A stretch of 64,000 bases of DNA from Cryptomeria japonica (Eukaryota > Streptophyta > Pinopsida > Cupressales > Cupressaceae), in contig NC_081410.1 of the NCBI RefSeq assembly GCF_030272615.1, positions 288,733,957 to 288,797,956 of the forward strand, written 5' to 3'. Shown piece by piece: positions 33,643-44,221 of the stretch (its first letter is position 1; each line of letters opens with the position of its first letter). A program made the position numbers and the translations under genes. Under the pieces are notes generated by a model, which ran no database searches, was not told where the DNA came from, and saw only the letters and a list, made by a program, of their open reading frames with translations.

Positions 33643-34478
33643 ATTTTGTCAATTTCTTTCTTGAGAAGAAGATCAGCTTTGCATGGTCCTATGCAGATAT
33701 GCCTGGCCTTGATCTAGAATTAGTCCTTCATCACTTGCCATTAAAAGCAGATGCCAAGCCTGTCAAACAAAAACTTAGAAAGATGCATCCCCAGGTGGCT
33801 CTTTTGGTCAAGGTAGAACTGAAAAAATTACTGGATGTGGGCTTTATTAGACCCATCGATTATGCAGATTGGATTTCAAATTTGGTACCAGTTAGCAAAG
33901 TAACTGGGGGCATCAGAATCTGTATAGATTTTAGGGATCTCAATAAAGCATGCCCTAAAGATGATTTTCCACTACCAAATATCGACATCATAGTTGACAT
34001 GACTACTGGATATGAGATGCTCTCATTGATGGATGGTTTCTCTAACTATAACCAAATTTGCATTGCTCCTAAAGACCAACATAAGTATGCATTCACATGT
34101 GCTTGGGGTACCTACTGTTGGAATGTGATGCCCTTCGGTCTTAAAAATGCAGGCACAACATATCAAAGAGCGATGATGACAATTTTCCATGATTTCATGC
34201 ATACTTTGATGGAGGACTATGTTGATGACTTATTATGCAAATCTATCACAAGAGATAGTCATTTAGCCATCTTGGGCCCAATCTTTGACCGAATGGAGAC
34301 TTACAAGCTCAGACTCAATCCAAAGAAGCGTGTCTTTGGTGTCACAGCCGACAAATTACTAGGGTACATTGTTTCTCACAGAGGCATTGAAGTCGACCTG
34401 GCCAGGGTTAAAGCAATAATGGACATGCCTCCTCCTTCTAATCTCTGTCAACTACGCAGTCTAGAAGGAAAGCTCTAG
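33640..34478 (+). pseudogene. Element D reverse transcriptase
   Basis: New frame relative to gag-protease. Entry motif FAWSYADMPGLDLELV, then RICIDFRDLNKACPKDDFPL, LMDGFSNYNQICIAPKDQHK, WGTYCWNVMPFGLKNAG, catalytic DYVDDLL (YVDD at 34218-34229) and GYIVSHRGIEVD. All RT blocks are intact except a TAG at 34476 (from CAG) at the connection to RNase H. Confidence 0.94.
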
Positions 34479-35036
34479 TCAATCCACTAGTTTATAGCTC
34501 AGTTGGCCGACAAATGTCATCCATTCCAGCATCTATTGCATAAGGGTGTCGCTTTTAAATGGACTAAGCAATGTCAATCAACCTTTCAAGCTCTCAAGGA
34601 CTATTTGTTGTCGCCGCCTATTCTAACGCCTCCTATAGAAGGAAAGCCATTTATATTGTATATTTCTACAACTGAAACGGCACTAGGAGTTCTCTTGGCC
34701 CAACAGGATGAGAATGGCAAAGAGCGAGCTATTTATTATATCAGCCGGACACTAGTAGGCTATGAGCTAAATTATTCAACTATTGAACGGGCATGCTTAG
34801 TAGTGGTATTTGCAACATAGAAGCTCCGACATTATATGTTAAATCACCAAACATTATTGGTTGCAAAAATTGATCCCCTAAAATACTTGCTTAGCAGAGC
34901 AGCTTTGACGGGTCGCCTAGCAAAGTGGGTTATGATCCTCAGTGAATTTGATATTGAGTATATGGAGTGAAAGGCGATAAAAGAACAAGTCATAGCAGAT
35001 CAACTTGCAGAGGCTCCTATTTATGATGATCATCCC
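34479..35036 (+). pseudogene. Element D RNase H (first)
   Basis: In frame with RT: HPFQHLLHKGVAFKW, PPILTPPIEGKPFILYISTT, GVLLAQQDENGKERAIYYIS, TLVGYELNYSTIERACLVVV. Stops at 34818 (TAG) and 34968 (TGA) are single transitions from Gln and Trp codons. It is the gypsy-type RNase H tethered to RT. Confidence 0.9.
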
Positions 35037-35513
35037 ATGTTGACTGATTTTCCAGATGAATCAGTCTTTGCTCTCACATCTTCTAATGAATGGAAGTTAT
35101 ACTTTGATGGATCCCATACCAAGTTCGGGTCCAGAGCCGACATCTTGTTTGTCACCCCTCAAGGTGATGCTATTCCCAAGTCTTACAAAATAACTTTTCA
35201 TTGTACCAATAACATTGTAGAGTATGAAGCACTGGTCATAGGACTCCGAGTAGCGGTCCACTGGAATATCACACATTTGCAAGTCTATGGAGATTCTCAA
35301 TTAGTCATCCGACAAGTGAATGATGACTATGAAACAAAAGATGAAAAGCTTATTCCCTATAAGCATATGGTAGATTTCTTCAAGACAAAATTCACGACTA
35401 TCCATTTCAGTCAAGTTCCAAGAATGCAAAAAAAGTCGGTAGATGCGATGGCCATGATCGCTTCCATGTTAAATATGCCCCACAATATGGATAAATGTGA
35501 ATTTTTGGTCTAA
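35037..35513 (+). pseudogene. Element D archaeal-type RNase H (second)
   Basis: Motifs: WKLYFDGSHTKFGSRADIL (Asp), NNIVEYEALVIGLRVA (Glu), LQVYGDSQLVIRQVND (Asp) and KKSVDAMAMIASM (final Asp). All acidic residues are kept. Presence of this extra RNase H places the element in the Tat clade. Ends at TAA 35511, a single change from CAA. Confidence 0.93.
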
Positions 35514-36839
35514 CAATTGCTTGTTCCTTCTTTTGACATTCCGATAGCAGATGTGATGTGCGTTCTTGTTGGTCCTAACTCCCCGTGGTACAATGATGTA
35601 TATCAATATTTAAAATCCCAAACCTTACCACCTAACCTTTCCGCTAACCAATGTCGGGCCTTCATCCGACAAACAACCAAATATGTCATCATTTCCGACA
35701 CCCTTTACCATCGTTCCTTTGACCATACCCTCCTCAGGTGTTTGGATTCTGACGAAGCACAAATGGCTTTACACAAGGTTCACGATGGTATATGTGGGGG
35801 CCATTTCAATGGTTTGAGCTTAGCCAAAAAGTTGATTCGTGCTAGGTATTATTGGCCCACTCTGGAAAAGGATGTTCATGATTTTGTTAAGAAATGCTAC
35901 AAATGCCAGATCCATGGAAACTATATTCATGCACTAGCCCAAGAGCTTCATTCTGTCATATCTCCATGGCCCTTTTCTCAATGGGGATTGGATCTTATTG
36001 GCAAGATTCACCCGACATTTGCAAATGGACACAAGTTTATCATTACAGCCACAGAGTATTTTACAAAATGGATCGAGGCTATCCCCATGACCTATATCAC
36101 TGGTGTGCAAATTTCAAAATTCCTACTGAATTATATCATATGCATATATGGGGTCCCCCTTTCCATAGTCACAGATAATGGTCGTCCCTTCAAGAATAAA
36201 GATGTCAAGGAACTCTGTGAAAAGTTTCATATCCAACACCGTTTCTCCAGTCCATACTATCCACAGGGGAATGGTCAAGCTGAAGCATCAAATAAAACCA
36301 TTATCAAGATCCTGAAAAAGGTTGTCAATGACGTTGGTCGAGATTGGCATGTACAGTTGAATCCAGCACTATGGGCTTATCGCACTTCTATCCTCACACC
36401 TACTGGTGCAACACCTTATTCCTTGGTGTATGGTGCAGAAGCCATTTTACCCTTGGAAGTGGAGATTCCTTCCTTGTGTGTTTCCTTGCAACATCTGATT
36501 GATGATGAGATGCACAGAGTCTCTCAGTTGCATCAACTTGAGATGTTAGATGAGAAACGTCAGACAACCTTGACACATTTGCAAGCATATCAAAACCGTG
36601 TCTGTCACTCTTATAATAAGAAGGTCAAAGGGTGACACTTCAAAGTGGGAGATCTGGTTTTAAAGGCAAACCCTAAGAATGCACAGTCTACTGACATCAT
36701 CAAAGCTAAGTTTGAACCTAATTGGGTTGGGCCTTTTATAGTGACTGCAGCCTATGGCTTAGGGGCATATCAGCTTGCCACTCTAGAAGGTGAACCTTTG
36801 TCTGATCATGTCAATAACATCCACCTTTGCAAGTACTAG
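35514..36839 (+). pseudogene. Element D integrase
   Basis: In frame after TAA 35511. N-terminal HHCC zinc finger: HKVHDGICGGHFNG...CYKCQIHG (about 35770-35920). DDE core: FSQWGLDLIGKIHPTF (Asp), SIVTDNGRPFKNKDV (Asp), YYPQGNGQAEASNKTI (Glu). The C-terminal domain contains FKVGDLVLKANP and WVGPFIVTAAYGLGAYQLAT. Internal TGA at 36633 (from CGA); natural stop TAG at 36837. No chromodomain, in keeping with Tat elements. Confidence 0.93.
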
Positions 36840-38569
36840 GCATAATTTTCTATTAGCACTTCTTCAAGTATGATCTTGAAAAAATACAAAAAAATCAAAA
36901 AAGCAAAAAAATACAAAAAAATAAAAAAAGGAAAAAAATACAAAAAAAAAAGCAAAAAAGTAAAGAAAAATGATTCGCCCTCTAGTGAAAACCTGGCAAA
37001 CAGGCACTTTGGGCAAGTACCATGGTGAAAACCTAGCAATCAGGTGCCATGTGTAAGCGAGATCATCACTCCGTCATTTGTCATGACCTCTAACTATGCT
37101 TTCTCTCGGCTGATTTATCATGTCTATCTTTGTCTTGACCCAATGTTCTATTTCAAGCCTGAGATTGGTCAACATCATTGTCTTGCATACTCCGGTTTCT
37201 TGTACATATTGCTTTCAAGTGTGCATTGGGTGCGTTCCCCTTGTCATGATCAATTACTGGAACTTTTGCATTTAAAATGTCCTGAAAAAATCATAAAAAA
37301 ATTGAAAAATGTCATGAAAAAATCACAAAAAAATTGAAAAATGTCTTGAAATAATTCAAAAAAAATTGAAAAATGCCCTAAAAAAAATCATAAAAAAATT
37401 GAATAATGTCCTGAAAAAAATCTCTAAAAATTAAAAAAGATGTCCTGCAAAATCTTCAAAAAAATCAAATAAAGTCCTGAAAAAAAATGAACACAAAAAA
37501 ATTGTAAAATCTCGAAACGCAAAAGCAAAAAAATAAATGATCCCTTTATGCAAAGATAGATCGTTGAGCATACATCCAATGACACGCAATCCAACACTAT
37601 GCTTTAAATGAAATCACGCATAAACAGATGAACTTTTTCACTCAAACCAGACATTCAAACTGATCACAATTGTCTTCTCAATCGAACATCAGCATAACTA
37701 TCATTCATCCTTGGCACACTATCATGGGTCTTATACAGGGTGTGGTATACTCGAAACTAGACTGTGTCCTATCTTAGACAGGGTACCGCATGTCCTGAAA
37801 CCAGACAGCATGATTGTCCTATCAACACTTTCAATTTTTGACAATGAGGATCAAGATGTTTGTTTGCTTTGTTGGAATTTGTGCATCTTATCTTTTTACT
37901 GATTTATCTTTGGCTTCGGTCATGTTCCTATGTTGCTCGATGATGTCACTGAGTGATTTAGAGTGACCGGGATGGGTCATGGTCCCTTTCATTTTTGTTG
38001 TGATTGCTGTTTGTTTGTGATGTGTCTATCTTTTGCAAAAAGGGTTGCATTTCAGCTCTGGCCTTCAATGCCATGATGCTACACAACCATTTTGCTACAT
38101 CAAAATAAAGGTTCTCACCTACAAAGTGCATTAGTGAAAGCAAGCTTTTCTTCGTCTCTAACTGTCCTCTGTATCGTTTCTTCTTACTAACATTTCTTCT
38201 GTCAATTTGGATAGTCAGTTCGGTCCAGTGCTTCGATTTCTCCACACACATATGCTGTATCCTGCATTCATTGGTTAGTACATTTGCATTATATCAAACA
38301 TCACATCGAGCATCACATCAAGCATTTTATCCATTTCATATTATCAATGCATCAAAAACACATAAAAAATACATCCATACATGTTCCACAATGGTACATA
38401 AATAGTGAATAAGTCATCCATACATGGAAAATAACATCAGTCATAACACATTGCATCCCATCATATCGATGCATATCATATAATATATCCAAATAACATC
38501 AGAGTACAAAATTGGACTGTTTGTCCTAAGTATGGCCCGCAAGCTGACTACAAAATGTCAAACTACATG
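36840..38569 (+). other. Non-coding region of element D with A-rich tandem repeats
   Basis: Directly after pol, 36870-36970 is a run of short A-rich units (caaaaaaata). At 37277-37500 a unit of about 32 bp (ATGTCCTGAAAAAATCATAA...) repeats six to seven times with decay. The rest to the antisense gene has no supported ORF. Confidence 0.75.
37277..37500 (+). repeat. A-rich tandem repeat, unit about 32 bp
   Basis: Successive units begin ATGTCCTGAAAAAATC, ATGTCATGAAAAAATC, ATGTCTTGAAATAATTC, ATGCCCTAAAAAAAATC, ATGTCCTGAAAAAAATC, ATGTCCTGCAAAATC. Spacing is 30-35 bp. Confidence 0.85.
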
Positions 38570-40432
38570 TCATCTGTCCATCATAAGGAGCATGTGCCTC
38601 TGTCACTTGGTGCTCCCTCTGTCCTCCTCATCCCTGCCATGTCTCACAGATGATGTCCCTCCTGGTCCTGGCTATGGTGGTCTCATAGGTCCACTCACCC
38701 CCATTCTGCTCAATGACCTCCGAGAGCGTGCCCTGCTCTCTGTCCTCGATCGTGCCCGATATGAAGCTGCTCTCTACTCTGGTGGGACTGCACTCTCATA
38801 TAGTGTCCTCCAATGGTGTATCTCCTCTCCAGTCTCTACCAACATCTATGCCATCTCCTGTGCACTGGCATCCTGAATCGACCCAATATACTCAGTGACT
38901 CTCTGTTCTTCTCGCTGTGCCTGAGCTATTACTATATCTCGAGCCGCTGTGATTCTGGCTATCTTCGCTCTGAACTGATCCTACTCTGTCCTCAAGATGG
39001 AATTCTATCTCTCTAATGTTGCAATGTGATCATGCTGACTCGCTATGGTAGCCCTGCACATCTCCATCTCCTCTATCCTAGCTGTCTTCAGCTCTATGGG
39101 TATATCCTGCAATGCCTCCTGCTCACCTAAATCTGGCATATCCTCATCATCCCCATCCTCATCTCCATCCTTGTCATCCCCCTCATCCTCATCACCACCC
39201 TCATCTTCCTCATCCTCATCATCTCCCTTCTCCTTTCCAGTGAGTGGGAAGTCCTCCTGTCTCCTCGGTACTGGAATATTAGGATCTATCAATGGCACTG
39301 GTCGTCGTCGTGCAAACCATCTCTCATACTCCTCTGTCATCCTGATATCCTCCACATTTGATCTCCAATCCCACTGTCTCTGTTGTAGCTGTGTGAAGTC
39401 AGCATATGCTATGTGTGGCTGAATCATACTCCCCCACTAACTTGTCTCTCTGTGAGATCAGGCAAAGTGTGCAGTCCTCCTAGGTACATCCTGCCTCTCT
39501 CCAAACTGTCATCTGACTCTCTCTGGTAGGTACATCTCAATCACTCTCTAGTGATTCATTGGTTGCCCAATCAGGTACCTCTCTTGTCTACAATATGGTA
39601 GCTCATCACTGTCATCTGACCATCCAAGGCAATCATGATATGGCCTCCATGTGAACTCTCTTAGTCTGTCTAGCTTGTGTCACCAATACAATATGTATCC
39701 AAAAGGACCCCGTCTTAGTGCTCCTCCATAGAAATACACATATGGTCGATGTGGTAATACCTGTCTCTCTGCAATCGGTTGACATATGGCTATGTGCTCA
39801 AATGCCCATACCTATAACAATGTGACTCCTTAGCTCAAAGTCTGCACTCCCTGATATGCTATCTGATGCAACTGAAAATATAGCATAGCCAGTACACATG
39901 GTCCCCATGCGTACACCATCCCCTCTATCGCCATCTACTCTAGCACTCTTCCCCATCCAATAGGGAATCCATGTCCTCGTCTGTCCCCTGCTAGTAGGCA
40001 TGCTATAACCACTGCTATCACTACATATCGTCGATCATACTTTGATGCCATGGTCTCACAGCCGATCTCCCTCTCTATGATATCCAGATCATCTATGTCA
40101 CACTCAAATAATCTACACAATGCCTCTCTCCCTATCACTGGGTCATACTCTACCATCTCTCCATGAATCAGAATGCGGAGGATACGCCATACATCCTCTA
40201 GTGTCATAGTCACCTCTCCAGTCTCCAGATGGAAAGAGGAGGTCTCTGAATTCCATCGCTCTGCAAATGCAGTAAGCAGTCCTGTGTTAGCCCTAATCTC
40301 GGGCATGAATCTGATATAGTATATCCCAAGTCCTGCTAGTGTATCTCTATCCGTGCTCCTGAGTCTATGTCATAACATGAAGCAGTCTGGTCGGTTCTCT
40401 CGCGTGATCAATGGATACTGTCGACTCTGCAT
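38570..40432 (-). pseudogene. Antisense plant mobile domain (PMD) gene inside element D
   Basis: One minus-strand frame of about 620 codons from ATG 40432 (MQSRQYPLITR) to TGA 38570, with about fifteen internal stops and no frameshift. The PMD (PF10536) pattern is clear: DRDTLAGLGIYYIRF, TGLLTAFAERWNSETSSFHL, GEVTMTLEDVWRILRILIHG, then YAWGPCVLAMLYFQL, VWAFEHIAICQPI, RPYVYFYGGAL, WRPYHDCLGW, EMYLPERVR and EEYERWFARRRP. A long acidic Asp/Glu/Gly tract and a coiled-coil C-terminus (QREEQRVTEYIGSIQ) follow. The stops are single transitions from Trp, Gln or Arg codons. PMD proteins such as MAIN and MAIL1 act in silencing and genome stability; PMDs are also known from transposons. It lies between integrase and the 3' LTR, opposite to gag-pol, where some Tat elements carry antisense extra ORFs. 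Confidence 0.88.
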
Positions 40433-40604
40433 CACAATTGGGGCATATTTTGTTAGTTTTAGGGTTTTCTCCTACGGGTTGCATTTCCTCAGTTCATGTC
40501 TAAATTAGGGTGTTTTTCATCTATTCTGACCTATCCTACCCTTATCCCCCCTTTTCGGATCATTTGCATGCTGTTTTTGACCTAAATTGAGTTCCCAGGG
40601 CACA

Positions 40605-40664
40605 ACTGTGCCTGTGTTGTGTATCTTGCACCTGTGTCACATATCTTGCACCTGTGTCCCCCTA
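40605..40664 (+). repeat. Three tandem 20-bp repeats near the 3' LTR of element D
   Basis: Units start at 40605, 40625 and 40645 with core TGCACCTGTGTC. Period and core match the six-unit leader array at 27298-27418, in the same orientation. Confidence 0.85.
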
Positions 40665-41245
40665 CACAACCACATAAGACATTACACAAGCACAGGATTT
40701 GCCCTACACAAGAACAGAAGTCAGTTTCTGCCTTTTTTGTGGGCCCCGCAATGTCTTGCATGCCAGTCAAATTCATAAAATTGAAAACATGGGTTTTTGA
40801 GATACATACCACTACTCCTATGTCATCCGGTTGTCTGTACGTGCGTACACGTTCTCTGAGGTGATCTACCCTTGGAATGTTTTCCATCTCTTTGCAAGTG
40901 TCCTTTTCCAGAGAAACAAATCCTCCTCTTTAGCTAGTGCAAATGAGCAATTTTCACTCTCTTTGTCTCATTTATAGATCTTTGTTAGTGCATAAATGGA
41001 TGTGCACTCTCTCTATCTCATGGTGGTCATGGTCTTTTGCACCTTCAATTGCTTGTCCTTTGTGCATCTCGTCTCTGATTGTTAGTTTGTTTGCTCCTAT
41101 CATGTTCTATCCTTATTATCGATCAATTGGCCTCTTTTCTGCATGTTTTCGGCCAATTCCTCAAGGGGGCATGCATATGTCATTGTCATTGTCTGGGGCA
41201 TTTTCATTATTGTTCTTTGAAACAACACTTGAAATCGCATTGTCT

Positions 41246-41260
41246 CAAAGAGGGGCAAAA
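41246..41260 (+). promoter_or_regulatory. Polypurine tract of element D
   Basis: CAAAGAGGGGCAAAA, immediately upstream of the 3' LTR start TGTAGACACC, in the position that primes plus-strand synthesis. Confidence 0.85.
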
Positions 41261-42928
41261 TGTAGACACCTAAAAATGGTCAACGCTTGCGGAATCATAC
41301 TTTAACATTTGCGCATTGCCTTTTTTTAAGGTTTTTGCATCACATTAACATTTCTCCTATGATTCGCACTTATTCTTTATCATTTGCAAGCATCGAGTCT
41401 TTCTTCTGTATTTCTTCATTTGTCTCGCTTTCGAATTTGGTCTTGTTGGTAGCAATATTTGTCATGATTTTGGTCAATCTTATCCTGTTGCATCTATGTG
41501 CGTATTCATTTGTCATCATTTTGGACATCATCAATCCTAATTAGGGTTTTTTCCTCTTATCAATCTTGTCGTCATGCGATCGATCCTTGTCCTGTTGTCG
41601 TCGTTTTCAATCTTATTATCTTGCGATCGATTTGTCATCGATCCTTGTCTTTTGATCAATTTGTCATCAATCTTGTTGTCTTGTGATCGATTTGTCATCG
41701 ATCGTTGACATTTTCAAACTTGTCATTTTGTGATCTATTTTGTCATTGATCTTTGTCCTTGTCAATTTTGTCATTTTTGTGATCAATTTGTTGTCGATCA
41801 TCATATTTCTCAATTGTGTCAATTTGGATCAATTAGTCATTGTTCCTCGTCAATTGGTGCATTTATTAATCAAATCGTTTGTTAGCATTAGTCTTTTATC
41901 AAGTCAAAATCATGATCAAATCAAATCGATATCGATTATCTTTTGTTAAGACCTAATTGTCATCCTTGCATTTCTAATTCATCTTTTAGGGTTTCATGAT
42001 TTTATTCATTTAACCCTGTTTGTCATTTCTCCCTCTAGGTTAAATAATTTACTTATTTATCCTAGGTCTTTGTGTCACAATTAAATGTTTATTTAACTAG
42101 CTAACTAATTATTCCTCTTTTTGTGAATTAATTAATAAATGACAAATTATTAATTGATTTACCTAATTTCTCCTAATTCCTAAATTCCTAGTTTTTCATC
42201 AATTTCTAAATTCCCTCTTTGTGAATTAATTAGTAAATGAAAAATTATTAATTAATTCACTAAATTCCTAATTTCCTCATTTTCTAATTTCCTAATTCCT
42301 AATTTCCTCATTTTCTAATTTTCCTATTTTCTAATTCAATTTCCTCCTATTTTTCTCCTAATTTCATGGGAATGACATTTCAGTTTGTCATAATTTGTCA
42401 TAATTGACAATCAATCACTTTTGACATAGAAATTTGTCATAGTTTTGTCATAAATTATCAATCAATCAATTTTGCATAGAAAGTGCAAATTTGTCATAAT
42501 TGAAATTCTTGATTTGCAATTTCCATTTGAATCTCTTCATGCTAATTTGATCATCTCTCCAATTTGTCTATAAATTGGATGAATTTCTTCAATCCCAACT
42601 AATCACATTATTGAACGAATCGATTCCCGAATCAATCACGCTTCGAGTATTCTTGAGCAATCATCTTGTCTATTTGCTTTCATATCATGATCATGCACTA
42701 GTAGTTGAGATCCACAACAAAGCTATTTGAAGGAGAAAGAAGGAAAATGGAGCCACATGAAGGAGACATTCAAATCTGCACGTGGTTTGCTTAATTTTCA
42801 AATATTGAATGTTTTGTTTTCATGTCTCTATTGGATGTAATTAGGATTGATCATTGCATTTGAGCTTTTCTGATTGAGCTATGACTAATATTGAATTGCT
42901 TGTGATTATTTCCGATTTCCTAGCTACA
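41261..42928 (+). repeat. 3' LTR of element D
   Basis: 1,668 bp, TGTAGACACC...CCTAGCTACA, paired with 25535-27181 and followed by TSD ctaca (42929-42933). Confidence 0.93.
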
Positions 42929-42933
42929 CTACA

Positions 42934-43681
42934 CTATCGATCAACTTGATAGTAACACACAAGTAGAAGCATGTGATTGAGATAGAATACACTGATGAAG
43001 TCTATCAGTAGAATGCACACTAGAGGCAATGGAGAATTCTTGTATTGCCAATAGCCGATGATGCTATCAGTAAGACTTATCCTGATGGAAAGTGGCAAAA
43101 GTAAAATGCATCAAAAAAGGTTATGATGATAAAGGGTCAAATCTTATGCTGAGGAGACATACTATATCAGGAGGAGCTACACTGAGGGAAAATACATCAG
43201 GGAAATTATGCCCATCGCTTGAATACATTTTAAGCTATCCCGATGCCCGATGAGACTAGCAGGATAGCTCACACTGATCAACAAGAAGAGAGGTCATCAA
43301 ATAATGTTATCTTGATGAGTAAGAAGAAATCAAGAGGCTATGAAAATTATCGAACCAACATATGCCGATCAACAGGTAAAATCCATGAAATTTTAACATG
43401 TCAGAATTCCGATGAACACGGGGTAATTTTTTTTAAAAAAAAAATTAATCCGACAAAGCAAAAGGTATCCCATAGCTCGTTGAAATGCTCATCAAAAAAC
43501 CACTCCAAATTTGATGAGGGCTTTCGATGAACACCATTATTGTCAAAATTTTGACGAACACGGGCAAGGTTTAAAAAAAAGGAAATTTGACATAAATTGT
43601 GTTGTAAAATTTGACAAAGCAAAATAAATCCCATAGTTCATCAGAAATCTTTGTCGAAAAATGCACCCAAATGTACTAGTG
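42934..43681. repeat. CACTA-2 right arm with a tandemly duplicated end
   Basis: It contains the inverted copy of the left subterminal block (about 43050-43135). The terminal 150 bp (GTCAGAATTCCGATGAACA...CCCATAGCTCG) is present twice, at about 43400-43530 and 43545-43681; only the outer copy ends in the CACTA terminus. Confidence 0.75.
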
Positions 43682-43684
43682 ATT

Positions 43685-44064
43685 GTTTGAAGAAGTTGTA
43701 TTAGATATGAAATTATTAAGAGCATCATCAAACATAACATGGTCATGACTACTATATGGTTTGTGTTTGGATTCAAAAGGAGGAAAATCATCATAGAGGG
43801 TTGTTATAAACCACCATGTTACTAGATTTGAAGGATGATTCCATAGGAATGACTTTGTGGGAAGGGTCATTCAACTTATTTTCATTATCACTACGAAATG
43901 ACATATTAACTATGTTGATTAGATTTTGGCAAGATGTTGGTTTAGAAGGTTTGGGATAAAGAAATTCATCAAGAGACTCATCAATTTATTCCTTACTAAA
44001 TATATAATCATCATAATAAAATACATCATCATATGAATGAGAGTCTTGCAAATAAAGATCTAAC
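43685..44064 (-). pseudogene. Element B gag-position protein, N-terminal part
   Basis: It starts at ATG 44064 (MLDLYLQDSHSYDDV), homologous to A's MSDFYLQNVHAYDDY, with the following D-E-S-L-D-E-F and FPPFESKHKPYSSHDHVMFD segments also matching A (SPFESKDEPFNRYDHALLD). It contains an early TAA and a frameshift, and stops at the CACTA-2 target site. This fixes B as one element spanning the CACTA-2 insertion. Confidence 0.85.
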
Positions 44065-44200
44065 ATTTTTGAAACAAAAAGTCCCTATAAAGCTTAAGAA
44101 CACACAATGCATATAACAATTTTTTTATTGAGATTTTTTATGTTTTTGATTAAAAGAAAGATTTTAATTACTAGATCTAATCAAAAAATGCAAATGTAAG

Positions 44201-44216
44201 AAGTTCGGGTTCACCA
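44201..44216 (-). promoter_or_regulatory. Primer binding site of element B
   Basis: The minus strand reads TGGTGAACCCGAACTT. The first 12 bases equal the A site; the rest has decayed. It lies about 5 nt inside the LTR. Confidence 0.75.
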
Positions 44217-44221
44217 AAATT

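Larger units (their letters stand above)
40433..41260 (+). other. Region between the PMD gene and the 3' LTR of element D
   Basis: About 830 bp. It would hold the promoter of the antisense gene. It includes three 20-bp repeats (40605-40664) related to the leader array, and the polypurine tract CAAAGAGGGGCAAAA (41246-41260) abutting the 3' LTR. Confidence 0.75.
25535..42928 (+). mobile_element. Element D: 17.4 kb Tat-type Ty3/gypsy with G-patch and antisense PMD gene
   Basis: A complete element: LTRs 25535-27181 and 41261-42928, primer site 27187, leader with 20-bp repeats, gag to integrase 29254-36839, A-rich repeats, antisense PMD gene 38570-40432, second set of 20-bp repeats, polypurine tract and 5-bp TSD. 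Dual RNase H, great length and an extra ORF outside pol match the Tat clade (Ogre, Retand, Grande and relatives). The two LTRs are alike except for scattered changes and a roughly 33-bp indel near 41335. Coding decay is nearly all transitions, so it is inactive but relatively young in this stack. Confidence 0.93.
19447..43681. mobile_element. CACTA-2: non-autonomous CACTA transposon hosting element D
   Basis: The left terminus starts CACTAGTACATTTGGAGCA at 19447. The right terminus, reverse-complemented from 43681, starts CACTAGTACATTTGGGTGCA. A 3-bp target duplication att flanks both sides (19444-19446, 43682-43684), as usual for CACTA elements. Subterminal sequence at 19690-19840 recurs inverted at about 43050-43135. 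Without element D it is about 6.8 kb. No TNP2 or TAD sequence is visible inside, so it depends on a transposase such as that of CACTA-1, whose terminus it shares. It interrupts the gag-position gene of element B. Confidence 0.9.

Noticed and set aside
37277-37500. Repeat array considered as CRISPR-like
   Set aside because: A-rich degenerate tandem repeats without spacers, in plant retrotransposon DNA.
39045-39422. Plus-strand Ser/Pro-rich ORF of 125 codons
   Set aside because: Shadow of the acidic Asp/Glu tract of the antisense PMD gene.
43243-43634. ORFs on both strands in the CACTA-2 right arm
   Set aside because: They arise from the duplicated terminal repeat; no coding pattern.
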